DNA of 64,000 bases from Duganella sp. 1224 (lineage in GTDB: Bacteria; Pseudomonadota; Gammaproteobacteria; Burkholderiales; Burkholderiaceae_D), in contig NZ_JACBYS010000001.1 of assembly GCF_013408245.1 (NCBI RefSeq), positions 2,542,001 through 2,606,000 on the forward strand, read 5' to 3'. The number at the start of each line of letters is the position of its first letter. Within the stretch, counting starts at the first letter, position 1. Below are positions 9,476-18,845 of this stretch, in pieces. A model generated the notes under the pieces. That model made no database searches and was not told the origin of the DNA. It was given only the letters and a program-made list of their open reading frames with translations. Both the position numbers and the translations under genes were made by a program.

Positions 9476-12400
9476 TTACACCTGCACCAGTTTGTCGTGA
9501 CTGGCGCGCGCCTGCTCCATCAATTTGTCCGCCAGCACGCCCGCCTTGTCGGTGTCCACCAAGGGGGGCCTCAGGCGCATCAAGTGCTCGAACAGTTGCG
9601 TATTTAGGTCTTCCTGTGCCGCACGTTTATGCGGGCTCCAGATATCGCGGTTGCCTTGCAGCTCCTGCACCAAAAGGTCCACCAACTCCACGGACACATC
9701 CTTCAGTCGCAGCAATTCGGCTGCGGTGGGCGTCTGTCCAGCACACACCACGTCCAGTACGGTGCGCAGGAAAGGCGCGCAATGCTCGGGCAAGTCGCTT
9801 GGCGCATCAGCACTACCTGCCTTGCCAGTGCGCAGCTCGTCGATGATCTTCTGCAGTTGCGAGATCACCTCGTTCCACTTTTCGCCCAGCGTTTTGAGAA
9901 TGTCGTTCAAGTGCTCCGAGAGCTTTCGGTACAGCACGGGGTCTTCATCGGTGTACTTGCGGATGTGCGAGCGAATAGCGTGTTCCATTTCGGACGCCTT
10001 GGCGCGGTCGTTCGCGGACCGCGCAACGTGCGTGTCGAACTGGGCATCGGTCAGCTGAATCGGCGGGATCTTGGGGTCAATCCCCATTGAGATCACATGA
10101 TCGTCGATCAGCTTGCGCACCTTGGCGCCCACATCCTTACCCAGCACCGGCGTGTCCTTGTAGCGGTTGCGGGCGCGAGCGTAAATATAAGCGAGTTTCT
10201 TGGCGTCACTGGTGTACGGCAACCCGTCCGGTCGCGGCAATACTGTGTCGAGCGATCCGAGGAAGGCCTTGAGCTTGACCGCGAACTCGGCGCGCAACTT
10301 CTCGCTACCTAGCGCCTCGACGCAGGCTTCGGTGTCCTCCAGCGATTCAATACCCCGCTGGCGGAACAGATCCACCATGCGCAGGTGCCGGTCGCGCAGT
10401 ACCGGTACCTCGTCCTTCAGGCTGGCCAGCGCGCCTTCCAGGTCCTCATCGGCATAGGCCGCCAACGCCTCCTTCAAATGCTGCGCGACGCCGTAGTAGT
10501 CCACCACGATGCCACAGCGCTTGCCGAAGCCAGTGCGGTTGACGCGGGCAATTGCCTGCAGCAACTCCGCCTCGCGGATCGGGCGATCGAGGTACATCAC
10601 GCCTTCGATGGGCGCATCAAAGCCAGTGAGCAGCATCGACTTCACCACCAGAAAGACCAGCGGGTCTGTCTTCTCGGGTTTGGCATGGAACAGCGGCTTC
10701 TTGAAGCGCTTGATCAGCTGCTCGTGCGCGGCACCGTCGGTCCACTGCTTCCAGGCTGGGGCGTCGTTGTTGCTGCCCGAAATGATGGGCGCGAATTCAA
10801 TGCGCGCCAGAGTGTCGCGGTAACGCCAGGCCTGCACCACCGCCTGCATGCTCACAGGGCGCTGACACAGCGCCTCGTCATCCAGCGTTCTGTCCTCAGT
10901 CGAGAGCGCGTGGGCCTCGGCCAGCAACTCATCGCGGGCTGACCGCAGGGCCTCGAAATAGCGAATCGCCGCCAACCGGCTGTATGCCACCACTTGCGCC
11001 TTGTAGCCGTTAGGCAGGATGTTGGTGACGTAGTGGCGAAGGATGTCGCGCGCTTTGTCTCCGATCAGCGCCGGGGCGTCAAAGATGTGGCCCTTGGTGG
11101 CGTACTTTTTCTTGATCGCCTCCAGTTGCTCCGGCGAGTGCTGGCGGAACAGGTCTTCGAACAGTTCGTCGAGGCTGGAGCCGTCTTTGACAGCGCCGTT
11201 GGCTGTGCGGCCTTCGTAAAGCACCGGCACCGTGGCGCCGTCTGCCTCGGCTTCCTTGATGGTGTAACGGTCAATGAACTCGCCAAAAATCTCATGGGTG
11301 CGCTTCTTGTCTCCCATGAGGATTGGCGTGCCGGTAAAGCCGATGCGCGCGCAGTTGGGCAACCCTGCCAGGAGGTTGGCATGCAGGTCTCCCGCCTGGG
11401 TGCGGTGCGCTTCGTCCACCAGCACGAGGACGCTGTCGTCCTCGTTCAGCACCTCAAAATTTTCGTCGACTTTATAGGTAGCCTTCGATTCCTCCACCTT
11501 AGGTAGATCGTCCTCAGTCAACGGCGCATCACCGACGCTGTCCGGGTTGCGGTATTTTTGGATCGTGGCAAAGATCAGCCCTGGGCCCTTGCGCCGCGCC
11601 AATGCCTTGACGCCCGCCGTGCTCTCGGCAACATCAACCAACTCGCCGGTCAGCGTGGCGGTCACGGATAATTGGCCCTGCAAGTCCTTGCGGTCGGTTA
11701 CGACTATGACTTTGAAGCTCCTCAGTTGCGTGTCCCCGCGCATCTTGCGCACCAGGAACACCATGGTGAGCGACTTGCCCGAGCCTTGGGTGTGCCAGAT
11801 GATGCCGCCGCGCTTGTCGTGCTCGCCGTGCTGTAGTCGCGTCTGGCCGGTCTTGAGACGCGCAACCGCCCGATTTACCGCCCGATACTGCTGGTAACGG
11901 CACACCGTCTTGATGGTGTGACCGCCTGTCTGCATGAACAACATGAAGTTCTTCACCACATCCAGCAGATGCGATGGGGACAGCAGCCCGGCGATCAATC
12001 GCTCCTGCTCGGAGAGGACTGGCTTGCCCAAGCCTTGCGCCACTTCAATCTCAGTACCGGTGCCATCGGGGCCAACTACCGTCTTCCACTGGGCGTAGTG
12101 CTCGAAGGCCGCACCCACGCAGCCCACGCGAGCCTCGTCAAAGGTGCTGGCTACCAGCAACTGGTTGGTGCCAAACAGGGGTTCGTTGCCCTCATTGTCA
12201 TCCACCTCAAATGCCGCCTTGCGCTGGTTGCTGTAGCGCCGCAGTTGATCTACGGCCGCGGCCAGCGGCTCAGGGACGGACGGGCTCTTGCATTCCACTA
12301 CCACCAGCGGGATTCCGTTCACCAGCAACACCAAATCGGGCACGATGAATTGCTTGCCGCTGTTGAAGCCGGGCGGGCAATCGACGCGGTACTGGTTGAT

Positions 12401-12793
12401 CACCGTGAAGCGATTGTTGGCCGGGGTATCCCAGTCTATGTAGCGTATGATCTGGCCACGCCCGCCGTCCCAGCCGGACAGGCCTTCCACAGTCAGGCCA
12501 CGGATCAACAACGATGTCGCCTTCTCGTTGGCTTCCATCAGCTTGTGCGTGCCCAGCCGGGTGATGGCAGCTATGGCTTCCGACAGCCGAACCTCGTCCA
12601 GCCACGGCGCACCATCAGGCCCAAGGTTCAGCGCGCGCAGTTGTTCGCGCACCAGCCCCTCTTGAATTACTTCGGCAAAGCCAGTTCGGCCGGTCACCGA
12701 CGGGTCGTCAATGCTGCCCTCGATATGCGCCCAACCCAGCGACTGCAACTGGGCCAGGAAAGGCTTTTCGACGTCTTTGAGTTCCCAGCCCAT
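9476..12793 (-). CDS. hsdR: Type I restriction enzyme, R (motor/nuclease) subunit
   Basis: 1,105 aa, normal for HsdR. The N-terminal nuclease domain has D153 in VPDLVLLV and E167-x-K169 in VVECKS, the PD-ExK signature. It is followed by the SF2 translocase: Walker A TQGSGKS (335-341), DEAH box VLVDEAHRTQ (about 458-466), TGTP and the motif VI-like ARVNRTGFGKR. The C-terminus (about 800-1100) is helical and would dock to the methylase complex. HsdR with two HsdM and one HsdS cuts unmodified DNA after ATP-driven translocation. Its ATG overlaps the hsdS stop (TGATG), pointing to coupled translation; the YgjP-like gene follows 4 nt later. Confidence 0.95.
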   Translation of the reverse strand: MGWELKDVEKPFLAQLQSLGWAHIEGSIDDPSVTGRTGFAEVIQEGLVREQLRALNLGPDGAPWLDEVRLSEAIAAITRLGTHKLMEANEKATSLLIRGLTVEGLSGWDGGRGQIIRYIDWDTPANNRFTVINQYRVDCPPGFNSGKQFIVPDLVLLVNGIPLVVVECKSPSVPEPLAAAVDQLRRYSNQRKAAFEVDDNEGNEPLFGTNQLLVASTFDEARVGCVGAAFEHYAQWKTVVGPDGTGTEIEVAQGLGKPVLSEQERLIAGLLSPSHLLDVVKNFMLFMQTGGHTIKTVCRYQQYRAVNRAVARLKTGQTRLQHGEHDKRGGIIWHTQGSGKSLTMVFLVRKMRGDTQLRSFKVIVVTDRKDLQGQLSVTATLTGELVDVAESTAGVKALARRKGPGLIFATIQKYRNPDSVGDAPLTEDDLPKVEESKATYKVDENFEVLNEDDSVLVLVDEAHRTQAGDLHANLLAGLPNCARIGFTGTPILMGDKKRTHEIFGEFIDRYTIKEAEADGATVPVLYEGRTANGAVKDGSSLDELFEDLFRQHSPEQLEAIKKKYATKGHIFDAPALIGDKARDILRHYVTNILPNGYKAQVVAYSRLAAIRYFEALRSARDELLAEAHALSTEDRTLDDEALCQRPVSMQAVVQAWRYRDTLARIEFAPIISGSNNDAPAWKQWTDGAAHEQLIKRFKKPLFHAKPEKTDPLVFLVVKSMLLTGFDAPIEGVMYLDRPIREAELLQAIARVNRTGFGKRCGIVVDYYGVAQHLKEALAAYADEDLEGALASLKDEVPVLRDRHLRMVDLFRQRGIESLEDTEACVEALGSEKLRAEFAVKLKAFLGSLDTVLPRPDGLPYTSDAKKLAYIYARARNRYKDTPVLGKDVGAKVRKLIDDHVISMGIDPKIPPIQLTDAQFDTHVARSANDRAKASEMEHAIRSHIRKYTDEDPVLYRKLSEHLNDILKTLGEKWNEVISQLQKIIDELRTGKAGSADAPSDLPEHCAPFLRTVLDVVCAGQTPTAAELLRLKDVSVELVDLLVQELQGNRDIWSPHKRAAQEDLNTQLFEHLMRLRPPLVDTDKAGVLADKLMEQARASHDKLVQV

Positions 12794-14130
12794 CAGGTGC
12801 CCCCTTGTTGTTGTACGGCTTCGGCCAGCAGTGGTATGACGCGGACGCGGCCGGTGAGAAGGTCATCCATCAAGCCAGCTTTAAATGCCTTTAACTTCTC
12901 AAGAGACTCATCCTCTGCGCGAATTCGACCATCACTCGCCCGGACACGATCGACGATGGCGGACTGCTCTTCGAATGGTGGTCGCAAGACAATTAAATCT
13001 TTAACAATTGCCTGCGAGATATTTGTCTGAGACTCAGCCATACCACTCAATGCACGACCGAGTTCAGTCTGGACAACTCGACTTGATAGCGCCAAAGCGA
13101 TGTATGCGGGAATCTCTGTAGAAAGAGTCCGCAGACGGTACATCTTGTCAGAAATCATCAACTTCTTACGGCTCGATTCAACATAGGCGACAACTCCGAC
13201 ACGGCTCGCAGGTCCTGCCCGTGTAATCAGTATGTCCTCTGCCTTAACCTCAAGATCGGGCCGCGCTTTGAAGATTGGTGGCAATGCTTTGCTCTCTTGA
13301 TCGCTGTAACCGGCCCAAGTGATCGCAGTAGTTTTCAGGACTCCCCAAGATCCAGAGTCTGCAGGGAGTGAGTCGCAATCGGGGCTCCATCCTTGTCCAA
13401 TACTTAAAACCAAAGCAGCTAACCTGACTGCATCCCACTCCTTCGGAATCCACCCCAACGGCGACTCCTTGTAGAGATGCGGAGCCTCGGCTTGCGGGGG
13501 GCGCAGTTCGCCGTTAGCACCGATGCCGCACGTCAGCACGTCTTGCAGTAGGCCCTGCTTGACGGCCTTGAGCTTGGCGATGATCGCCTCTGTCTCGTCT
13601 ATGGCGATATCGAGGGTGTCGAGGATCTGCGCGACTTTTTGCTGCTCACTTAAGGGAGGCAGTTCGATCGGGACGGCTTCCAAGATGGCCTTTGATAGTC
13701 CGCCGCGACCGCCACCAGACGAACGCGCACGGAGCTCCTCGTATCTTCGATCCAAGTTGTGAAACAGATAGTCTGTGCGCAGGTCGCTTCCGTTTGCTTT
13801 CAGAAGCGCGATGGACTGATTGGTGCTGAGGGCGCATAAAGTAACCGCTACTGTTCCCCGCGTTTTTCCTTGACCAGCTAGGCCAACGGCGACAGCGGGC
13901 GGGTTAGTCAGGGTTGCATTCGACGAACGCAAGCCAAGCGTCGTAATCCGACCGGGAACATCGGTGATCCTTCGGAGATGAACATCACCGGACGCCATCC
14001 AAGGAACGTCACCGCCCCAGAACTGCCGCACCTCTGTCGATGGGGTACCGCCAAGGATGCACTCAGATACTTGCCCAAGGGTTGTGGAGCTCCAGCCCTC
14101 GGGAAGGTCGGTAGCGAGCTGATTAGACAT
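12793..14130 (-). CDS. hsdS: Type I restriction-modification specificity subunit
   Basis: 445 aa with the expected two target-recognition domains, each followed by a helical spacer: the first ends near [18 protein letters not shown], the second near [18 protein letters not shown]. These two similar repeats are the half-site-recognition and HsdM-contact helices of HsdS. The start overlaps the hsdM stop by 8 nt. GC and codon use dip in the variable target-recognition domains (for example around 12900-13450), typical of swapped recognition domains. The recognised sequence cannot be read from the protein alone. Confidence 0.94.
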   Translation of the reverse strand: MSNQLATDLPEGWSSTTLGQVSECILGGTPSTEVRQFWGGDVPWMASGDVHLRRITDVPGRITTLGLRSSNATLTNPPAVAVGLAGQGKTRGTVAVTLCALSTNQSIALLKANGSDLRTDYLFHNLDRRYEELRARSSGGGRGGLSKAILEAVPIELPPLSEQQKVAQILDTLDIAIDETEAIIAKLKAVKQGLLQDVLTCGIGANGELRPPQAEAPHLYKESPLGWIPKEWDAVRLAALVLSIGQGWSPDCDSLPADSGSWGVLKTTAITWAGYSDQESKALPPIFKARPDLEVKAEDILITRAGPASRVGVVAYVESSRKKLMISDKMYRLRTLSTEIPAYIALALSSRVVQTELGRALSGMAESQTNISQAIVKDLIVLRPPFEEQSAIVDRVRASDGRIRAEDESLEKLKAFKAGLMDDLLTGRVRVIPLLAEAVQQQGGT

Positions 14131-16627
14131 ACCGCAACCCCTTCAAAAATTCCTGCAAGGCTTTCGCCGCCTCATCGCGCTTGCCCTCAATCTCGATCAG
14201 AGTAACGCGATACTTGTCCCACCAGTTCTCGAACGCGGCCACGATCTGCTTAAGCTGGGCAGCCATGTAGCGCTCGACTATTGAGCGCATGTCGTTGTGC
14301 AGGATGGTCAGCAGCAGCTCGGCGGATGCCTCCGCTGTCAGACCACCCACCGCTTCATCAATATGCTGTTTGAAGCTGTCATTCCTGGCCTTGAGCTGCT
14401 TCTTGACTGCAGTCAACTCCTTCTTCCAGGCTTTGATCTGGGCTTCGTCCACGGTATTTTCTTCGTCGGCCTCATCCTCCACTGCATCGGAAGCATCGTC
14501 ATCCTCGTCCTCGGCATCCTTGGGGCCGGCGGCCTTGATCTGGCTGTCCAGCTCGGCCTTCTTGGCTTCCAGTTCGGTGATGCCATCTACGAAATCACTC
14601 ATCAGGAACTTGACCAGCTTGTGCTCCAGCGGGCTTTCCTTGCTGGCCTTGTCTTCCAGCGCGGTGACGATGCTGATGCGCCAGGCGTCTGCCACGCCCT
14701 TGGCTCCACGTGCCATCAGGGTGAGGAAGTCGTATTTGGTCTGGTACCAGAAACCGGCTACGATGCCGCGCACCTGGAAGCGGTCGAGCAGACCAATAGC
14801 CTCTAGGCTTTGACTGAAGCTGGCCAACAGGTCGTTGCGCAGCGCGACCAGGCTGGCGGCGTTGTCCATCTGCCCGGACAGCGCCGTGATGCGGGCGCTG
14901 TGGCCTTGCCACCATTGCTCGAAGGCGGCGCGGATAGCCGCTTCCTTGGCGACTAGGCCAGCATTGGTTTCGATGGTCGGTTTGAGGGCTTGCCGTGTAT
15001 CGAGGGCAGGCGCGAAGTCGAAATACTTGGCATCCCTTTCCACCAGCAGGTCCAGCGGGTTCAGGCCGTGTGCGCTGAACAAGCTTGCCTTGTCGACCAC
15101 CTCGGTTTTGGGGATGCCGCCCACCAGATGGGCGCGCACGTCGTGCGGCTCGGGCGGCGGCGCGTTGTCGGCGTAGCGGCGGATGTTGAGGCTGTAGTCG
15201 TTGGCCTTGAGTGTGGCCTTGTCGACGATGGCCGAGAAGCCGTCGATGGCACGAAACTCGTCGAAGGTGGTGACGATCTTCTCGATGTGCTCGGGCAACA
15301 GGTAGTTCTGCGCGCGACCTTCGAAGAACTCGCGATCTGCGTTGATGAACAGCACCTTGCCCTGGCGCTCCGATGGCTTGCCGCTGACGCGCTTGGCGCC
15401 GTTCTGTACTCTCTGGCGCAACACCAATACGCATGCCGGTATTGGTGTGCCGTAGAACAAGTTAGGTGCGACACCGATAACGGCTTCGAGCAGGTCATCC
15501 TCAATGATGCCGGCGCGGATATTTTTTTCCTCGCCCCCCCGGAAAAGCACGCCGTGAGGTAACACCGTGGCCACCATGCCACCGTCGCGCGTGACGGCCA
15601 GCATGTGCTGTAGGAACATCAGGTCGGCCTTTTTGGCACCCAGCGGCACCTGACCGTAGGGGAAGCGCTCGGCCTCGAATTTAGGCCTCCAGGCGGGCTT
15701 GCCGTCGGCGTCCTTCTCGGTATTACCCCAATGGATGGAAAACGGCGGATTGGTTAGCACGCGGTCGAAGTGCATCAGCTCGCCACCTTCTACGTGCTGC
15801 GGCTCCGCCAGTGTATCTTCGTTTTGCAGGTTGGCGGTACTGATGCCGTGCAGCAGCATGTTCATCTTTGCAATTGACCAGACCGTGCCGTTGAATTCCT
15901 GCCCGAACAGGTTGGCCTTGCGGCCGTCTTCGCCATGCTCGTCGATATATTCCTTGGCGGCGATCAACATGCCGCCGGAACCACAGCAGGGGTCGTAGAT
16001 GTCGTGCTGAAGCTCGGGTTTGATTAGCCGCACCATCATCCGCACCACTGAGCGTGGCGTATAGAACTCGCCGCCTTTCTTGCCCGCCGAATCGGCAAAC
16101 TCACCAATCAGGTATTCGTAGGCCGCTCCCAGCAGATCGGGAAACTCAAAGTCTTCGTTGCACAAGCGGTGCAGGCTGAAATGCGTGATGAGCTGCTGCA
16201 GCTTGATATCGGGAATCTTGCTCTGGCCGATTTTGCGAGTGAAGTCGATGTGCTCCAGAACGTCGTAGAGGCTGACATTTTCACCCTCGATCCCGGCCAG
16301 CGCCTTGCTCAGCAGGCTGCCGACATTGGCCTGACGCGAGTTGTCGACCAGGTAGCCATAGCGCGACTCCTTGGGCACCCAGAAGTAGCCATCCTTCTTG
16401 TACCAACGTTTGTTCTCGGCCGAGGACTCTGCTTCGGCGGGCGTCTTGCCCGCATCGATTTCGAGCTGTATCACCTCGGCACGGCGCTGTTCGAACACGT
16501 CGGAGCAGCGCTTGAGGAACAGCATTCCGAAGATGTACTCCTTGAACTCGGAGGCATCCATCTTACCGCGCAGAATGTCGGCGGCTTTGAAGAGGTGGCG
16601 TTCTAGCTGTGGCAGGGTTAAGGGCAT
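14123..16627 (-). CDS. hsdM: Type I restriction-modification N6-adenine methyltransferase subunit, long form
   Basis: 834 aa gamma-class N6-adenine methylase. The helical HsdM N-terminal domain is followed by the SAM-binding motif I in [10 protein letters not shown] (211-220) and catalytic NPPF (293-296). The usual HsdM is about 500 aa; the extra C-terminal part (about 500-834) contains coiled-coil stretches around a very acidic D/E-rich block (about 700-735), probably for subunit contacts. The gene starts 46 nt after the WYL-regulator gene ends, so the two are probably co-transcribed. Modification protects host DNA from HsdR. Confidence 0.95.
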   Translation of the reverse strand: MPLTLPQLERHLFKAADILRGKMDASEFKEYIFGMLFLKRCSDVFEQRRAEVIQLEIDAGKTPAEAESSAENKRWYKKDGYFWVPKESRYGYLVDNSRQANVGSLLSKALAGIEGENVSLYDVLEHIDFTRKIGQSKIPDIKLQQLITHFSLHRLCNEDFEFPDLLGAAYEYLIGEFADSAGKKGGEFYTPRSVVRMMVRLIKPELQHDIYDPCCGSGGMLIAAKEYIDEHGEDGRKANLFGQEFNGTVWSIAKMNMLLHGISTANLQNEDTLAEPQHVEGGELMHFDRVLTNPPFSIHWGNTEKDADGKPAWRPKFEAERFPYGQVPLGAKKADLMFLQHMLAVTRDGGMVATVLPHGVLFRGGEEKNIRAGIIEDDLLEAVIGVAPNLFYGTPIPACVLVLRQRVQNGAKRVSGKPSERQGKVLFINADREFFEGRAQNYLLPEHIEKIVTTFDEFRAIDGFSAIVDKATLKANDYSLNIRRYADNAPPPEPHDVRAHLVGGIPKTEVVDKASLFSAHGLNPLDLLVERDAKYFDFAPALDTRQALKPTIETNAGLVAKEAAIRAAFEQWWQGHSARITALSGQMDNAASLVALRNDLLASFSQSLEAIGLLDRFQVRGIVAGFWYQTKYDFLTLMARGAKGVADAWRISIVTALEDKASKESPLEHKLVKFLMSDFVDGITELEAKKAELDSQIKAAGPKDAEDEDDDASDAVEDEADEENTVDEAQIKAWKKELTAVKKQLKARNDSFKQHIDEAVGGLTAEASAELLLTILHNDMRSIVERYMAAQLKQIVAAFENWWDKYRVTLIEIEGKRDEAAKALQEFLKGLRYV

Positions 16628-16673
16628 GTAAGGGATCCAGTTAAAGTCGGTTGTTCTGTATTGGCGCGGCGCA

Positions 16674-17585
16674 TCAGTCGGCCTTGCTCGAGGCTGTTTG
16701 CGTATCTGGCGAGCGATAGCCTGGAGCCAGCATTGCGTTCTTCACGCCGTAAAGTGCTAGATGGTCTTTGAGCCACAGGCGATATTCGGGGCCACGCAGA
16801 TGGTGGTCGGGGGAGCAGTCGACGCTCCAGCGCCGGAGCATGTATCCAGCTGCAGCAGCACGAAGCTTCAGCGCCAGCGCGCCGCCCGTGAAGCCATAGT
16901 CGCGTGCAGTGATTTCAGGTCTAGGTTGGTCTGGATGCGGAACCAGCTCGATCTCGATAATTCGTGTCCACTGGATGTCGTCGTCCGGGCGTTCGCCAAC
17001 CTTGGGATTTTCGTCTAGTGTCCTGGGAGATTCGATCCGGGTGATGACGAAGTCGCGGAACTCTCCGGTCTTGCGGTCGAACGCTCGGACGTGCCAACGT
17101 AGGCCGCTGTCAACGAGTGCGAAGGGGACGATCACCCGTTCGGACTCTCCGCTGTTCACTGAGTAGTAGCGGATGGCTACAGGACGCTTGGCGTGGATGG
17201 CTCGGCAGATAGGTGCCAGCACATCCATGCAGGGATTGGTTAGTGCAGCAAGGGACTCGCATGGCAATAACGGCTCTGGCTCCCCGTTCACTCCATCACC
17301 AAAACCCAACGAGAGCGCCGACAGGACACGCTGCGGTGCGTGCTCGAAGACCGGAACGAAACTCTTACCTATACGGTAGATCTTATTGCTACCGTCGAAC
17401 TCAATGTTTTGGGGGGCGACCTCACGGTACAGCGCCAGGTCACGTGTTGCCCCCGCCGGTGCCACTCCGAAGCGACTACTCAGATCAGGTCGGCCGATCT
17501 GACCAATGAAGTATAGGCGGAAGTCGATGTAGGCGAGCCGCTCTCGTTGTGAATGACTCAGGAGCGTGACGCGTTGAGGGTGCAT
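16674..17585 (-). CDS. WYL-domain transcriptional regulator (BrxR/CapW-like), likely repressor of the restriction operon
   Basis: 303 aa from the ATG at 17585; a TTG two codons upstream is also possible. A GAGAG 9 nt before the ATG is a modest ribosome site. The N-terminal third looks like a winged helix-turn-helix ([16 protein letters not shown]...). The middle holds a WYL domain (PVAIRYYSV ... [10 protein letters not shown] ... [11 protein letters not shown]) and the C-terminus a WCX-like segment. The family includes BrxR and CapW, dimeric repressors at the head of defence operons. Here the gene is first in the operon and a palindrome lies about 75-100 bp upstream of its start, so autorepression with control of the downstream restriction genes is the natural reading; this is inference. 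Confidence 0.85.
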   Translation of the reverse strand: MHPQRVTLLSHSQRERLAYIDFRLYFIGQIGRPDLSSRFGVAPAGATRDLALYREVAPQNIEFDGSNKIYRIGKSFVPVFEHAPQRVLSALSLGFGDGVNGEPEPLLPCESLAALTNPCMDVLAPICRAIHAKRPVAIRYYSVNSGESERVIVPFALVDSGLRWHVRAFDRKTGEFRDFVITRIESPRTLDENPKVGERPDDDIQWTRIIEIELVPHPDQPRPEITARDYGFTGGALALKLRAAAAGYMLRRWSVDCSPDHHLRGPEYRLWLKDHLALYGVKNAMLAPGYRSPDTQTASSKAD

Positions 17586-17659
17586 GGTCAAGCGCTCTCA
17601 ACCGCCGCAAACGACGGAAAGATCGAGGCCAACTTCACGTTTTCTCATTTGCACACGCC

Positions 17660-17684
17660 TAATATCATCAAAATGATGACATTA
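17660..17684. promoter_or_regulatory. Probable operator palindrome of the WYL repressor, with candidate promoter
   Basis: Inverted repeat with 11-bp arms (TAATATCATCA and TGATGACATTA on the + strand, one mismatch) separated by AAA. It lies upstream of the WYL gene on the minus strand. Just upstream on that strand a TTGACC (+ positions 17694-17699) could serve as the -35 box, and the -10 region would then fall inside the palindrome, so a dimer bound here would block transcription. CapW and BrxR repressors are known to bind such palindromes ahead of their own genes. Between 17700 and 17828 I see only a further hairpin (arms AGGCGTC/GACGCCT, 17772-17810 region) and no gene. Confidence 0.6.
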
Positions 17685-17828
17685 TGCGTCTAGGGTCAAG
17701 TTTGAGCAAGCGGCCAAATTGTCGACCCGACGGACTCGGGGCCACGGCATTACTAGGTGCGTGCATAGGCGTCGATCCTTATCGGGATCGAACGTCTAGA
17801 CGCCTGGAGAAAGTGTTACTAAGGAAGA

Positions 17829-17854
17829 GCACAGCAGCCCGAAGGCCGCCGTGC
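17829..17854 (-). terminator. UUCG-tetraloop hairpin, likely terminator of the zinc-ribbon gene
   Basis: On the minus strand an 11-bp stem (with G-U pairs) from GCACGGCGGCC to GGCUGCUGUGC closes a UUCG tetraloop and is followed by UCUUCCUU. It starts 30 nt after the stop codon of the gene ending at 17884. The pyrimidine tract is imperfect. Confidence 0.55.
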
Positions 17855-17883
17855 GCTTAGTATGAGTTAGCGCGGCGTGGTCG

Positions 17884-18258
17884 TTACCACGTCCCCATTT
17901 CCGACGCAGTGACTGCCTCCGGGTCTTCGGCGCTCACCTTTCCGAAGCTGAATTCACAACTCAGACATAGGAAGTTTTTGAGAACGCTCTCATCAATAAT
18001 TTCTCCCAGCACGGCACCAGCAGAGGCACCGGTAGCACCGCACACAAGCGCACCGACGATGGCGCCTGCTATGCCACCGATAGCGATGCCAGGCGGTCCT
18101 GCAACAATCCCGAGGGAAGCGCCCAGCTCCGCGCCACTTGCTGCGCCTAGCCAGCCACGAACCGCGCCAGCAATCGTGCCGATTGAACAGGTGACCATTC
18201 TTGCGTAATTTTTAGTGGCGATTTGGTCAGATTCACATCGAGGGCAACGAAGTGTCAT
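17884..18258 (-). CDS. Small zinc-ribbon protein with glycine-zipper core
   Basis: 124 aa. An N-terminal CPRC (residues 5-8) and a later CLSC (about 97-100) make a split four-cysteine zinc site. Between them lies a 60-residue Gly/Ala-rich hydrophobic segment (IAGAVRGWLGAASGAELGASLG..., IAIGGIAGAIVGALVCG) of glycine-zipper type, which could span or insert into a membrane. I do not recognise a named family beyond this architecture. The ATG overlaps the stop of the upstream membrane-protein gene by 4 nt (ATGA), so the two are translated together. Confidence 0.7.
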   Translation of the reverse strand: MTLRCPRCESDQIATKNYARMVTCSIGTIAGAVRGWLGAASGAELGASLGIVAGPPGIAIGGIAGAIVGALVCGATGASAGAVLGEIIDESVLKNFLCLSCEFSFGKVSAEDPEAVTASEMGTW

Positions 18259-18521
18259 TTTTCGATGCTCCTTTGCTCCATCTGTACGGCTGAGAGGTTA
18301 CGTTCAACATTGGCCCGCTTGTAGTGGTCACGGACGGCGTTACGCCGTACACGCTCCATGTAGCCGATAAAGCTAGCCGTCGATATGACGCCCGCTGCAA
18401 AGACGATGACAAATGCAGTGAGATGCTCCAGGGGTGATGGGAATGGTCGCGTGGGTACTCCTTTGAAAGTGAAAATTGAAATGATCCGGACGATTCGTCC
18501 ACAGAAACGCAAAGAGGGCAT
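18255..18521 (-). CDS. Small putative single-pass membrane protein
   Basis: 88 aa from the ATG at 18521; the frame stays open to a TTG at 18560, which would give 101 aa. A hydrophobic segment (HLTAFVIVFAAGVISTASFIGY) is followed by a basic region (MERVRRNAVRDHYKR), consistent with one membrane helix. The 5' end lies in a strong 21-bp-arm hairpin that would bury the ribosome site of the ATG start, so the start is uncertain and translation may be structure-controlled. The stop overlaps the next gene as ATGA. No recognisable family. Confidence 0.5.
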   Translation of the reverse strand: MPSLRFCGRIVRIISIFTFKGVPTRPFPSPLEHLTAFVIVFAAGVISTASFIGYMERVRRNAVRDHYKRANVERNLSAVQMEQRSIEK

Positions 18522-18558
18522 ACTCCCGCAGCCAAGCTGGCTGCGGGAGTATGCCCTC
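18514..18558. repeat. Perfect 21-bp-arm inverted repeat
   Basis: Arms GAGGGCATACTCCCGCAGCC(A) at 18514-18534 and its exact reverse complement at 18538-18558, with a 3-nt loop AGC. On the minus strand the stem is followed by CTTTGCGTTTCTG, a weak T-rich tract. It overlaps the start region of the small membrane-protein gene. It could be a terminator, an attenuator or a mobile-element scar. Confidence 0.75.
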
Positions 18559-18577
18559 AATGGGTGAGATTACCTTG

Positions 18578-18757
18578 CTAAGCCAAGCCAGTCACGCCGA
18601 CCGACAGTGCCTTAACTTGCCGTTCTCCTTTCAACAATATATTCCTGAAATTTTCTAGCTCGATACGCCTTAACCCGTCAAATACGGTGGCGTCGAACAC
18701 CATGCCCGCAATGATCAATGGGACGCACCGCAGGTAGTAATTTAAGCTGCTATTCAT
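18578..18757 (-). CDS. Doubtful small hydrophobic ORF
   Basis: 59 aa from an ATG at 18757 (63 aa from a TTG at 18769). It contains a short hydrophobic stretch (RCVPLIIAGMVFDATVF). No convincing ribosome site and no family recognised. It lies in the gap between the small membrane-protein gene and the divergent 269-aa gene, so it is listed only as a possibility. Confidence 0.25.
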   Translation of the reverse strand: MNSSLNYYLRCVPLIIAGMVFDATVFDGLRRIELENFRNILLKGERQVKALSVGVTGLA

Positions 18758-18845
18758 TTCTGAAATCAATTTTCCTTCTGGCTCCGCCTAGACATGACCT
18801 TTACAAGCTGGTACGGTTGTTTGGTTTTTAGTATCAGGTGACACT

